Positions 55,814 to 64,000 of a stretch of DNA of 64,000 nucleotides are shown in pieces. Location of the stretch: assembly GCF_002846205.1 (NCBI RefSeq), contig NZ_PHKV01000005.1, forward strand, positions 310,001 to 374,000, in the 5' to 3' direction. This stretch comes from Xanthomonas prunicola (GTDB taxonomy: Bacteria; Pseudomonadota; Gammaproteobacteria; Xanthomonadales; Xanthomonadaceae). Positions within the stretch are counted from its first letter, which is position 1. Each line of letters opens with the position of its first letter. Both the position numbers and the translations under genes were made by a program. The notes beneath the pieces are model-generated. The model saw only the letters and a list, made by a program, of their open reading frames with translations. It was not told where the DNA came from and did not search any database.

Positions 55814-56611
55814 ATGCAGGACACTGGCTTGATCGTGGAGGACCAGGGAGCGGTCCGCACCTTGCGATTGCACCGCCCCGCGGTGCACAACGCGTTCGAC
55901 GCGACGCTGATCGCAGCGCTTACCGACGCGTTACGCCAGGCTGGCCAGGCAGCCCAGATCCGCGTGGTCGTGCTGACCGGCGCCGGCGCTGCCTTTTCGG
56001 CCGGCGCAGACCTGAACTGGATGCGCGGCATGGCGACCGCCAGCGAAGCCGAGAACGCCGCCGACGCACTGGCGCTGGCGCAGCTGATGCGCACCCTGGA
56101 TGAACTGCCCAAGCCGACCATCGCGCGCGTCAACGGCGCAGCGTTCGGTGGCGGTGTCGGCTTGGTGGCGTGTTGCGATATCGCCATCGGCTGTACCGAG
56201 GCGCGCTTCGGGCTGACCGAGAGCAAGCTCGGCCTGCTGCCGGCGGTCATTTCACCCTATGTGGTTGCAGCAATCGGCGCGCGCCAGGCGCGGCGCTGGT
56301 TCGCCACCGCCGAGATCTTCGATGCCGGCACCGCACAGTTGCTGGGGCTGCTGCATCAATTGGTCGCCGCCGATCAGCTGGATGTCGCCGTGGAGCGACA
56401 GGTTCGCCTGTTGATGACCGCGGCGCCGCTGGCCACCAGCAGTGCCAAGGTACTGGTGCGCTCGGTGCTGCCACCTGCCGACCGCGATGCCATCGATGCC
56501 GCCAACGCGGCGTTGATCGCCCGCTTGCGCGTCTCACCCGAGGGCCAGGAAGGCCTGGGTGCGTTTCTCGACAAGCGCACCGCCGCCTGGGTGCCGGAGA
56601 GCATGGCGTGA
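55814..56611 (+). CDS. Enoyl-CoA hydratase/isomerase, probable methylglutaconyl-CoA hydratase
   Basis: 265 residues. Crotonase fold with oxyanion-hole segments GAGAAFSAGADLNWM and NGAAFGGGVGLVACCDIAI and the catalytic-region Glu in GLTESKLGLLPAVISPYV. The next gene, overlapping by four bases (GTGA), encodes HMG-CoA lyase. This makes the leucine-pathway step 3-methylglutaconyl-CoA to HMG-CoA the best guess. Starts at 55814 and 55799 are both possible. Confidence 0.87.
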   Translation: MQDTGLIVEDQGAVRTLRLHRPAVHNAFDATLIAALTDALRQAGQAAQIRVVVLTGAGAAFSAGADLNWMRGMATASEAENAADALALAQLMRTLDELPKPTIARVNGAAFGGGVGLVACCDIAIGCTEARFGLTESKLGLLPAVISPYVVAAIGARQARRWFATAEIFDAGTAQLLGLLHQLVAADQLDVAVERQVRLLMTAAPLATSSAKVLVRSVLPPADRDAIDAANAALIARLRVSPEGQEGLGAFLDKRTAAWVPESMA

Positions 56612-57504
56612 GCGACTTCGTCCGCATCGTCGAAGTCGGCCCGCGCGATGGCCTGCAAAACGAAGCACAACCGATCGCCACGGCCGACAAGATCGCCTTG
56701 ATCGATCAACTCTCGGCCACCGGGCTACACACCATCGAAGCGACCAGCTTCGTCAGCCCGCGTTGGGTGCCGCAGCTGGCCGACGCTGCCGAGGTCTTCG
56801 CCGGCATCACGCAGGTGCCCCGCATTGCCTACCCGGTGCTGGTGCCGAACCTGCAGGGCTACGCGCGCGCGCGCGCCGCCGGCGCGCAGGAAGTGGCGGT
56901 GTTCACCGCAGCGTCGGAGGCGTTCAATCGCACCAATACCAATGCCGGCATCGATGAATCGATCGAACGGTTTCGGCCGATCCTGCAGCAAGCCGCGCGC
57001 GATGGCGTGCGCGTGCGCGGTTACGTGTCCACCGTGCTGGGCTGTCCGTATCAAGGCGACGTCCCGGTGGCCGACGTGGTCGATGTCGCGCAACGTCTGC
57101 ACGCGCTCGGCTGCTATGAAATCTCGCTCGGCGACACCATTGGCGTGGGCACCCCGCTCAAGGCGCGCCAGATGCTGGCCGCGGTGGCGCAAGCCGTACC
57201 GATGCAGGCGTTGGCAGTGCATTTCCACGATACCTACGGGCAGGCGCTGGCCAATATCACGGCCTGTCTGGAGCAAGGCGTGCGCGTGGTGGATGCGGCG
57301 GTGTCCGGCGCGGGCGGCTGCCCGTATGCCAAGGGCGCCAGCGGCAATGTGGCCAGCGAAGACGTGGTGTATCTGCTGCAGGGGCTGGGCATGCCCACCG
57401 GCATCGATCTGCCCGCCCTCGCCCGCACCGGCCGCTGGCTCGCGCAACTGCTTGGCCGCGACACCGGCAGCAAGGTCGGCAAGGCGCTGGCTGCTACTGG
57501 CTGA
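56608..57504 (+). CDS. Hydroxymethylglutaryl-CoA lyase
   Basis: 298 residues. TIM-barrel lyase of the HMGL family, with IVEVGPRDGLQNE (metal-binding Asp), VHFHDTYGQALAN and the catalytic-cysteine loop GAGGCPYAKGASGN. It splits HMG-CoA into acetyl-CoA and acetoacetate, the last step of leucine degradation. GTG 56608 is coupled to the upstream hydratase gene. Confidence 0.95.
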   Translation: MSDFVRIVEVGPRDGLQNEAQPIATADKIALIDQLSATGLHTIEATSFVSPRWVPQLADAAEVFAGITQVPRIAYPVLVPNLQGYARARAAGAQEVAVFTAASEAFNRTNTNAGIDESIERFRPILQQAARDGVRVRGYVSTVLGCPYQGDVPVADVVDVAQRLHALGCYEISLGDTIGVGTPLKARQMLAAVAQAVPMQALAVHFHDTYGQALANITACLEQGVRVVDAAVSGAGGCPYAKGASGNVASEDVVYLLQGLGMPTGIDLPALARTGRWLAQLLGRDTGSKVGKALAATG

Positions 57505-57642
57505 GGTGTCACTTTTCCCAGCAATCCCGCACCGCCCACCTCCGCGGTCGCGCAGGGGCTTGGGCTAGAATTGCCGACCGCTTCGCCGATCGTTCGCTCG
57601 CCGGTGTCCATCGGCCTTCAACGCTTTTCAAGGAACTAACGC

Positions 57643-58413
57643 ATGCAGCCATCTTCTGTCCTTGCCATCGTCACCGGCGGCGTATCCGGCCTCGGCCTGG
57701 CTGTTGCACAGCGTCTGGTTGCCGACGGCGGCAAGGTCGCGCTGTTCGACGTCAACGCCGACAAGGCCGACGCAGCGCTGGCACTCCTCGGTGCCGGCAA
57801 CGCGCATTACGTCGCCACCGATGTCACCGACGAAGCGCAGGTGGCCGCCAATGTCGCGCAGGCCGCGCAGGCGTTGGGCGGGCTCAACCTGGTCGTGAAT
57901 TGTGCCGGCATCCTGGGCGCCGGCCGCGTGCTGGGCAAGGAAGCGCCGATGCCGTTGGCCACCTTCCGCAACACCGTGCTGGTGAATCTGGTCGGCAGCT
58001 TCAATGTGGCCAAGGCTGCGGCCGATGTGATGCAACACAACGCCGCCGGCGGCGACGGCGAGCGCGGCGTGATCGTCAACACCGCCTCGGTGGCCGCGTT
58101 CGAAGGCCAGATCGGCCAAGCAGCGTACGCGGCCAGCAAGGGTGGCGTGGTCGGCATGACCTTGCCGATGGCACGCGAGCTGGCGCGCTTCGGCATCCGC
58201 GTGATGACGATCGCACCGGGCGTGTTCTGGACTCCGATGGTCGACGGCATGCCCGAGACAGTGCAGCAATCGCTTGCCGCCTCCATCCCGTTCCCCTCAC
58301 GCCTCGGCCAGCCGGACGAGTACGCCGACACCGTCGCCTTCATCCTGCGCAACCGCTACCTCAACGGCGAAACCATTCGCCTGGACGGTGGCGTGCGGCT
58401 GGCACCCAAGTAG
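57643..58413 (+). CDS. Short-chain dehydrogenase, 3-hydroxyacyl-CoA dehydrogenase type 2-like
   Basis: 256 residues. Rossmann fold with the cofactor loop TGGVSGLG, Asp at the end of beta-2 (LFDVNADK, suggesting NAD), NCAGI, and the catalytic Ser and YxxxK (NTASVAAFEGQIGQAAYAASK). The pattern is that of the HSD10-like 3-hydroxyacyl-CoA/2-methyl-3-hydroxybutyryl-CoA dehydrogenases. This fits the branched-chain acyl-CoA catabolism suggested by the two genes upstream. Confidence 0.9.
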   Translation: MQPSSVLAIVTGGVSGLGLAVAQRLVADGGKVALFDVNADKADAALALLGAGNAHYVATDVTDEAQVAANVAQAAQALGGLNLVVNCAGILGAGRVLGKEAPMPLATFRNTVLVNLVGSFNVAKAAADVMQHNAAGGDGERGVIVNTASVAAFEGQIGQAAYAASKGGVVGMTLPMARELARFGIRVMTIAPGVFWTPMVDGMPETVQQSLAASIPFPSRLGQPDEYADTVAFILRNRYLNGETIRLDGGVRLAPK

Positions 58414-58485
58414 CCGGAAATGGGAAATCGAGCATGGGGAATCGTCACGGCGCCCTATTCTCAGCACCCCGTATCCGGCTTTTCC

Positions 58486-58548
58486 GATTCCCGATTCCCG
58501 ATTCCCGATTCCCCATTCCCCATTCCCCATTCCCAACTCCCGATTCCC
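58486..58548 (+). repeat. Heptanucleotide array abutting the efpL start codon
   Basis: Nine units of 7 bases: four GATTCCC, three CATTCCC, one AACTCCC and one GATTCCC, ending directly at ATG 58549. Complementary units (GGGAATCG, GGGAAATCG) lie upstream at about 58420-58447, so the leader RNA can fold. The array replaces any Shine-Dalgarno sequence for efpL. The frame across the array is open and in phase with efpL (63 bases). Confidence 0.9.
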
Positions 58549-59115
58549 ATGAAAGCCAACGACATCAAGAAAGGCAACGTCGTCGAATACAACGGCGGCA
58601 TTTACCAGATCCGCGACATCGAGCGCAGCTCGCCGCAGGGCCGCGGCGGCAATGTGCGCTTCCGTTTCATCATGTACAGCGTGCCGGGCGGGGTGAAAAC
58701 CGACGCCAGCTTCGATGCCGACGACAACCTGCCCGAAGTCGAACTGCTGCGCCGGCTGTCGACGTTCTCGTACAAGGACGGCGAAGCGTTCGTGTTCATG
58801 GACGACGAAGACTTCACCCCGTACACGCTGGATGCCGATGTGATCGGCACTGATGCCGGCTACATCACCGATGGCCTGACCGGCATCTATGTGCAAGTGA
58901 TCGACGACCAGCCGGTGGCCGTGCAACTGCCGCAGACGGTGACGCTGGAAGTGGTGGAAACCCCGCCGGAATTGAAGGGCGGCACTGCCACCAAGCGGCC
59001 CAAGCCGGCCAAGCTCAACACCGGCATGGAAATCATGGTGCCCGAGTACATCACCAACGGCGAACGCGTGCTGGTCAACACCACCACGGGCGAATTTGCC
59101 GGTCGCGCCGACTGA
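58549..59115 (+). CDS. efpL: Elongation factor P-like protein EfpL (YeiP)
   Basis: 188 residues. KOW-like N-terminal domain followed by two OB domains, ending GEFAGRAD as in E. coli YeiP. The loop that in EF-P carries the modified residue reads SSPQGRGG, with Arg32 at the tip. This matches the unmodified arginine of the EfpL group, which relieves ribosome stalling. [16 protein letters not shown] is the conserved N-terminus, which fixes the start at 58549, although no Shine-Dalgarno precedes it. The next gene starts on the last base of its stop codon. Confidence 0.93.
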   Translation: MKANDIKKGNVVEYNGGIYQIRDIERSSPQGRGGNVRFRFIMYSVPGGVKTDASFDADDNLPEVELLRRLSTFSYKDGEAFVFMDDEDFTPYTLDADVIGTDAGYITDGLTGIYVQVIDDQPVAVQLPQTVTLEVVETPPELKGGTATKRPKPAKLNTGMEIMVPEYITNGERVLVNTTTGEFAGRAD

Positions 59116-59501
59116 TGCGTCGGTTCGCCGTTGTCATGACCTTGGGTGTGCTGGTGGCTTGCAGCGCGCAACAGGCACCGACGCAGGCCGCAACGCCTGC
59201 GCCGGTGGCCTGTACCGATCCCAAGGTGGAAGACGAATGGCTGCAGCATCCGGCAGGCCTGTGCGGCATGCCGGAGGATGTGCGCAAGCTGGTGGACGAT
59301 TACGACACCTGCGAGCACTTCGCCGGCGAAGAACCCTACGACGCCGACCGCCGGCATGAAATCGAAGTGGCCGTGGCGCAGTTCTGCACACCGGCACCGG
59401 CGCGCCTGGCCAAGTTGATGCAGCAGTACCGCAACGACGCGCATGTCAGCGAATGGCTGCGTCAGTATGCGAAGCAAGCGGATCTGCAACCAGCCGGCTG
59501 A
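59115..59501 (+). CDS. Small lipoprotein, function unknown
   Basis: 128 residues with a lipoprotein signal ([19 protein letters not shown]; Cys at about 16). The mature part is acidic and helical with several cysteines (VACTDP, GLCGMP, DTCEHF, QFCTPAP). No family is recognised. It overlaps efpL by one base (TGATG), so it is translated from the same mRNA. Confidence 0.82.
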   Translation: MRRFAVVMTLGVLVACSAQQAPTQAATPAPVACTDPKVEDEWLQHPAGLCGMPEDVRKLVDDYDTCEHFAGEEPYDADRRHEIEVAVAQFCTPAPARLAKLMQQYRNDAHVSEWLRQYAKQADLQPAG

Positions 59502-59685
59502 GGTGTCGTCTGGTATGTCAGCTGCACGCTGATGCGGTGGGTGCTCCTGCGAGGCGCAGAGCAATCAGAACTTACAGCTGCAGACTGCAGCACTTCCTTT
59601 TCTCGCCATGAGACCGTGGCCTGCCTCACCCGAAATGAGGCCTGGGCAATGCAAAGAATGCTGGCCGCCCCTGCCCTCACCACAC

Positions 59686-59708
59686 CCCCTCTCCCAACGG
59701 GAGAGGGG
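59686..59708. terminator. Hairpin between convergent genes
   Basis: CCCCTCTCCC (59686-59695) and GGGAGAGGGG (59699-59708) form a perfect 10-bp stem with a 3-base loop, between the lipoprotein gene and the convergent DUF4105-like gene. It could act in both directions; T-runs are absent. Confidence 0.5.
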
Positions 59709-59729
59709 CCGGCAAGGTTGCTATTGCGC

Positions 59730-61580
59730 CTATGGAGGGATGCGCATATCCGCTTGCGTTTTGTCGGCGGCCGCATCACCGCCCGCAAGCACACGCAATC
59801 GCGCGCGCAAACGCTCCACATTCGCCTCGCCCTGCTCCAATCCAACGCGCACATCGGCCGGCAATTGCTGGCGTCCCAGTTGCTGTAGCTGTTTCCAGCC
59901 ACCGACCAGCACCTCGCTTTCCTGCGCCACACGTGCGCTCAGCTGTTGCCGCTCGCTTGCCTGCGGCAAGCCGTAACCCTTACTACCCAACAGTAGCGCC
60001 GGGTGGCTGAGCTGCGCTTCGCGCGCGAACAGCGATTGCAGCTGCCCCTGCACCGTTTCGCGCGCCACCACGCCGGGTTGCAGCAGGCGTTTGAGCGCAT
60101 CGCGCGCCAGCAATTCCTGGCGGCGCACTGCCGCCTGTTCCAGCAACAATGCCGCCGCAGTTTCGCGCAGCCCACCACGATCGAACCATTGCGCCCGTGC
60201 ATCAGGCGCAGCATCCAGCCACTGCGCAACTGTTGTTTGCGGCACCGCGATGCCTCGCCGAAGCACATCGAACATGGCCTGGTAATGCGCGGCCGCCGAT
60301 TCGAAGTAATAGCCCTGGCGGATCGCCTGAGCAGGATCGTCCAATACCTGCATGTCGGCAATGCCGGCGCGCTGCAAGCGTTGCCGCACGCCGCGCGGCG
60401 TGATTGACGCCAAATTGGCCGCAGCCAGACGTGGCACCCCATCGTGTAACAACTTGAAGGTTTCCACCGCGCAGTTGTTGCCGATGAAATAATAGCGCCC
60501 GTCGTAACTCCAATGCACCTGCGCGGCACGCGTCAGCAGCGCGGCGATCTCATCGGGCGTCAGGGTCAGCGGCACAGACGACAAGGCACGCAATTCCACC
60601 TTGGTGTATTCGTCCACCACCTGATTCAACGGCAGCACGAACAGCCGCGATGGATACGAACCGGTGAGTCCACGCCAGCTGGAAATCTGTACATCACCCA
60701 CGAATGCGCGGAACGACAGCACGCGGTGATACTGCAAATCCAGCCGGCATGCGGGGCCCGGTGCACGGCCGGGGGCGCAGATCACCAGGCGCAGCATGCT
60801 ATGGCCCCAGCGGCTCATCGGCTGCTCGTTGCCCTCGGCGAGCAGATAGTCCACCGCGTACACGCGTGCCGGATCCAGCGTCAGCAACGACATCGCACCG
60901 GCGTCGTTGTCGGCCTGCAGATACGGCAGCGCGGTCTCGCATGGCACAGCGCCCTGCGGCGTACCGATGCGCTGCGCAAACCAGGCTGCCAGTGCAGGGC
61001 GCCGGCACGCGTAGTCTGCGTCCAGCACGTAATGCTCAAGATTGACCGCGACGAACTCGGCCGGGCTGCGGCGCTCGTAATCGTCCGGGCTGCGGTCGCT
61101 GAACTGATTTGCGCTGCGCCCCACCCGCCACGGCCGCACCTGCCAGCCGGCAAGATCGCGCAGACGCGGATCACGCGACAACGCGCTATCTGCGCCGCGA
61201 TCGAGCACATGGGCCAGTTCGTGTATGAGCGCAGCCATCGCCGCGCGCGTGGCCGCTGCGGTGCGATCGGAACGTGCGTCGTCGGACTGCGCACTCCACG
61301 CCTGTAGCAGCGCGCGATCAAGCAGGACACGATTGCCGATTGCACGCCCATGTACCTGCGCTGGTAGATCGGTGCGCCATTGCAACTGGATCGGTGCGGT
61401 TAGCCGCTGCGTCCAGCCCTGCGGCAGTCGCTGCGCGACCTGCTGCACCAGTGCGTTACTTGCTTGGATCTCCGCCGGAGGCAAGTCCGACGGAACAATC
61501 TCGGCCAACAATTCGGCCTGCGCCTGCGGTGCGATCAAGGTGGCCAGCAGCAGCCAACCGCACCGCCGGCGTAGGCTCAC
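59730..61580 (-). CDS. Exported DUF4105-like protein with N-terminal HELAH metalloprotease-like region
   Basis: 616 residues with a signal peptide (CGWLLLATLIAPQAQA). Residues about 30-230 hold HELAH (120-124) in a helix, plus SPAEFVAVNLEHY, as in zinc-dependent peptidases. Residues about 250-420 match DUF4105, whose conserved His (RWGHSMLRLV) and Cys (IGNNCAVETF) recall NlpC/P60-type enzymes. The C-terminal 200 residues are helical. The protein is therefore probably a two-domain envelope enzyme; the substrate is unknown. It overlaps the upstream small exported gene by four bases. Confidence 0.8.
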   Translation of the reverse strand: MSLRRRCGWLLLATLIAPQAQAELLAEIVPSDLPPAEIQASNALVQQVAQRLPQGWTQRLTAPIQLQWRTDLPAQVHGRAIGNRVLLDRALLQAWSAQSDDARSDRTAAATRAAMAALIHELAHVLDRGADSALSRDPRLRDLAGWQVRPWRVGRSANQFSDRSPDDYERRSPAEFVAVNLEHYVLDADYACRRPALAAWFAQRIGTPQGAVPCETALPYLQADNDAGAMSLLTLDPARVYAVDYLLAEGNEQPMSRWGHSMLRLVICAPGRAPGPACRLDLQYHRVLSFRAFVGDVQISSWRGLTGSYPSRLFVLPLNQVVDEYTKVELRALSSVPLTLTPDEIAALLTRAAQVHWSYDGRYYFIGNNCAVETFKLLHDGVPRLAAANLASITPRGVRQRLQRAGIADMQVLDDPAQAIRQGYYFESAAAHYQAMFDVLRRGIAVPQTTVAQWLDAAPDARAQWFDRGGLRETAAALLLEQAAVRRQELLARDALKRLLQPGVVARETVQGQLQSLFAREAQLSHPALLLGSKGYGLPQASERQQLSARVAQESEVLVGGWKQLQQLGRQQLPADVRVGLEQGEANVERLRARLRVLAGGDAAADKTQADMRIPP

Positions 61581-61876
61581 TGGGCCAGGATGGACTGCGC
61601 CAGTTCCAGGTCGCTGGACAGCCGCGCCGCATCGCTACGGCTACGCAACTGCACCAACGCCGCTTCCAGACGCGCGCCGCGGATGATGCCACCGCTGGCG
61701 ACAAAACCAGCCGCATCTTCGCGAGCGTCGGCCACCACCTTGTCGTCGCCGGAACTGCTGCCGGAAGAATTGGACGAACCGGCCGACGACGCGCCTGCCG
61801 AGGTACCGGCCAGACTGGATGCGAATGCTGCAAGCGGCAGCAGCGTCAAAGCGCAAAACACGAGGGAGCGCATCAT
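61577..61876 (-). CDS. Small exported protein, DUF2388-like
   Basis: 99 residues with a signal peptide (MRSLVFCALTLLPLAAFA), a Ser/Gly-rich linker (about 25-43), and a conserved block DDKVVADAREDAAGFVASGG followed by IRGARLEAAL. This resembles DUF2388 proteins. Its stop overlaps the start of the DUF4105-like gene (ATGA), so the two form a coupled pair. Function unknown. Confidence 0.78.
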   Translation of the reverse strand: MMRSLVFCALTLLPLAAFASSLAGTSAGASSAGSSNSSGSSSGDDKVVADAREDAAGFVASGGIIRGARLEAALVQLRSRSDAARLSSDLELAQSILAQ

Positions 61877-61910
61877 GGGCTGATCTATTCCGTGTGAAGG
61901 TCGTGGAAGA

Positions 61911-63329
61911 CTAACCGGCGGGCGTGGCGGCAGGCACGTCGCCCATCTCGAACAGCTTGCCGGGATTCAGCAAAAGATGCGGATCGAGCACATGCTTGAT
62001 GCCACGCATCAAGGCGATTTCTTCGGCAGAGCGCGTACTCCACAGGTAGGCCTTCTTGACCAGACCGATGCCGTGTTCGGCGGAAATACTGCCATCGAAA
62101 CGCTGCAGGGCCTGCGCCAGCAACTTGGTCACCTGATCGCAGGCCGCAACGAAATCTGCCTGGCTGGTGCCATCGGGTTTGAGCACGTTGATGTGCAGAT
62201 TGCCGTCGCCGATATGCCCGAACCACACCACATCGAAGTGCGGATACGCCTCGCTGAGCAAGGCCTGGGTTTCGGCCAGGAATGCGGGCATCGCCGAGAT
62301 GCGCACCGACACATCGTTCTTGTACGGCGTATAACGCGCCAACGCTTCCGTGATGCCTTCGCGCAGGCGCCACAGCTGGGCGGCCTGGGCATCGCTCTGG
62401 CTGATCACGCCATCGCTGACCCAGCCCTGCTCCATGCAGGTCTCGAAAGCCGCCATCGCGGCCGCCTCTTGCGCCTCGTCGCCTGCGGCGAATTCGGTCA
62501 CCACGTAATACGGGTGAACCTCGGCGAACGGCGCCTGCGCGCCGTGCGCAAGCACATGCTCCAACGCGCGATCGGTGAAGAATTCGAAGGCTTCCAGGCG
62601 CAGCTGCGCGCGAAACGCAGCGAACACCTGCATCAACACGTCAAACGAAGGCAGCGCCAGCAGCATCACGTTGCTGGGCGGCGGCGGGTCGGTCAGCCGC
62701 AGCGTGGCTTCGACCACGATGCCAAGCGTGCCTTCGGAGCCGATCATCAGATGGCGGAAGTCGTAGCCACTGGAATTCTTCACCAGCGCGTTGTTGAGTT
62801 CGAGCAACTCCCCGCCACCGGTGACCACCTTTAACCCAGCCACCCATTCGCGCGTATTGCCGTAACGGATTACCCGAATACCGCCCGCATTGGTGGCGAT
62901 ATTGCCGCCGATCGAGCACGAGCCGCGCGCCGCAAAATCCACCGGATACACCAGCCCATGCTCGCGTGCGGCGTTGTGCACCGCTTCCAGTGGCATGCCG
63001 GCCTGCACGGTGAGCATGCGATCCACCGTGTTGAAATCCAGCGGCTTGTTCAAACGCTCCAGGCTCAGCACCAGTTCGCCGTTGGCCGCCACTGCGCCGC
63101 CAGATAACCCCGTGCGCCCGCCCGACGGCACCACCGCCACGCCTTGCGCGTTTGCCCAACGCATGACTGCCTGCACTTCTTCCACCGAGCCGGGCAAGGC
63201 GATTGCGAGCGGATTCGGCGTCCAGCGCCGTGTCCAGTCGCGGCCGTAATGTTCCAGGTCGGCCGGGTCGGTCTTCAAACGCAACGCAGGCACGGCGTGT
63301 TGCAACGAAAGAATGCGGGGATCGGTCAT
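61911..63329 (-). CDS. FAD-linked D-2-hydroxy-acid dehydrogenase (D-2-hydroxyglutarate type)
   Basis: 472 residues. N-terminal FAD-binding PCMH domain with PSGGRTGLSGGAV and GSCSIGGNIATNAGG, and a C-terminal FAD-oxidase cap with GHIGDGNLHINV and SAEHGIGLVKK, typical of GlcD/D2HGDH proteins. It is divergent from serA, 209 bases apart. In other bacteria D-2-hydroxyglutarate made by SerA is removed by such an enzyme, so that is the most likely substrate; D-lactate or glycolate is the alternative. Confidence 0.88.
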   Translation of the reverse strand: MTDPRILSLQHAVPALRLKTDPADLEHYGRDWTRRWTPNPLAIALPGSVEEVQAVMRWANAQGVAVVPSGGRTGLSGGAVAANGELVLSLERLNKPLDFNTVDRMLTVQAGMPLEAVHNAAREHGLVYPVDFAARGSCSIGGNIATNAGGIRVIRYGNTREWVAGLKVVTGGGELLELNNALVKNSSGYDFRHLMIGSEGTLGIVVEATLRLTDPPPPSNVMLLALPSFDVLMQVFAAFRAQLRLEAFEFFTDRALEHVLAHGAQAPFAEVHPYYVVTEFAAGDEAQEAAAMAAFETCMEQGWVSDGVISQSDAQAAQLWRLREGITEALARYTPYKNDVSVRISAMPAFLAETQALLSEAYPHFDVVWFGHIGDGNLHINVLKPDGTSQADFVAACDQVTKLLAQALQRFDGSISAEHGIGLVKKAYLWSTRSAEEIALMRGIKHVLDPHLLLNPGKLFEMGDVPAATPAG

Positions 63330-63538
63330 GGCACACGGCGCTGCGGCAGGAACCGCACAGCGTGCCAGCGCCAGCCTGCCCCGTCTAGCCGGTGCAATCA
63401 TGGCCAACGCAACGTTGGATTCAGCTGAAACCGTTGCGCTGCAACGGCTTCGCCGGTGCGAACACAGCGTCGCGACCACCCCATCACGCACCCCATCTGG
63501 CATAGTTGCCGACCCGATTGCTGCGTTGCGCTCCCCCC

Positions 63539-64000
63539 ATGTCACCGAAGAGAACTTCGTTTCCCAAGCAGGACATCCGCGTGCTGTTGCTGGAAGGCAT
63601 CAGTTCGACCGCCGTGGATGTGTTCCGCGCCGCCGGCTATTCGCAGATCGAACTGCATGCCAAATCGCTGCCGGAAGACGAGTTGATCGCCCGCATCGCC
63701 GACGCGCATATCGTGGGCATCCGCTCGCGCACCCAGCTGAGCGCCGAGGTGCTGGCGCACGCCAAGCGCCTGATCGCGGTCGGCTGCTTCTGCATCGGCA
63801 CCAATCAGGTGGATCTGGATGCGGCCGAACTGGCCGGCATCCCAGTGTTCAACGCGCCCTACTCCAACACCCGCAGCGTGGCCGAACTGGTCATCGCCGA
63901 AGCGATCCTGTTGCTGCGTGGCATCCCGCAGAAGAATGCGCAATGCCATCGCGGCGGATGGTCCAAATCGGCCACCGGCAGCCATGAAACGCGCGGCAAG
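63539..64000 (+). CDS. serA: D-3-phosphoglycerate dehydrogenase, N-terminal part (cut by window end)
   Basis: The frame opens at ATG 63539 and is still open at the last base (154 codons). The sequence MSPKRTSFPKQDIRVLLLEG begins the substrate-binding domain. Next come AHIVGIRSRTQL and GCFCIGTNQVDL, the SerA active-site region of the D-isomer-specific dehydrogenases, then FNAPYSNTRSVAELVI leading to the NAD domain. It starts serine synthesis. The remaining domains, including any ACT domain, are outside. Confidence 0.93.
   Translation, partial: MSPKRTSFPKQDIRVLLLEGISSTAVDVFRAAGYSQIELHAKSLPEDELIARIADAHIVGIRSRTQLSAEVLAHAKRLIAVGCFCIGTNQVDLDAAELAGIPVFNAPYSNTRSVAELVIAEAILLLRGIPQKNAQCHRGGWSKSATGSHETRGK

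Noticed and set aside
58486..58548. CRISPR-like array
   Set aside because: Contiguous 7-base units without spacers; a simple tandem repeat.

Overview
The window is GC-rich, gene-dense chromosomal DNA of a Xanthomonas (Lysobacteraceae, Gammaproteobacteria). The decisive evidence is an rpf locus. It encodes a 289-residue DSF synthase RpfF with Glu141 and Glu161, RpfC with His198, Asp512 and His657, and a 378-residue RpfG with Asp80. These lie beside prfB, lysS, rpfD and the rpfE-recJ pair. The rpfG-rpfC gap has no convincing ATG-started rpfH, which suggests a citri/axonopodis/oryzae-type arrangement rather than X. campestris pv. campestris. No phage, CRISPR array, tRNA, rRNA or complete IS was seen.

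Region by region. 1-19,240 is a chemotaxis and motility block on the plus strand: the tail of one chemoreceptor gene, four complete receptor genes, ycgR (PilZ), cheW, a small exported protein, cheR-cheD-cheB, and a PAS-GAF-GGDEF-EAL protein. Seven intergenic sites in this block match a sigma-28 (FliA) promoter, roughly T(A/C)A(A/G)-N14/15-GCCGNTA. 19,760-27,000 holds an alpha/beta hydrolase, acnB, a VapBC-like toxin-antitoxin pair and acnA. 27,320-38,435 is the rpf/DSF region: a lipoprotein gene broken by a stop, rpfB and rpfF on plus, and rpfC, rpfG, lysS, prfB (with its programmed frameshift) and rpfD on minus.

38,628-41,000 has a membrane acyltransferase and a DUF1176-like exported protein. 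41,276-50,220 is a minus-strand run dapB-carA-membrane protein-carB-greA-rpfE-recJ, with many 4-base ATGA overlaps. 50,631-55,697 (minus) has a MOSC protein, an aminotransferase, a secreted protein and feoAB with a Cys-rich FeoB partner. 55,814-58,413 (plus) has leucine/acyl-CoA catabolic genes. The rest holds efpL (EF-P paralogue), a lipoprotein, a DUF4105-like and DUF2388-like pair, and an FAD-linked D-2-hydroxy-acid dehydrogenase divergent from serA, which is cut by the window end.

How the genes work together: RpfB/RpfF make and process the DSF signal. RpfC senses it and relays to RpfG, a cyclic-di-GMP phosphodiesterase. Cyclic-di-GMP is also the likely ligand of YcgR and the substrate or product of the GGDEF-EAL protein, so the motility block and the quorum-sensing block plausibly meet through this messenger.

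Intergenic DNA carries several small repeat families: MITE-like elements ending in GAGCGGCTAACAAAAC with TTA target duplications, a different 214-bp inverted-repeat element, a GGCGGCATGGATGCC family, and a heptanucleotide array abutting the efpL start codon.
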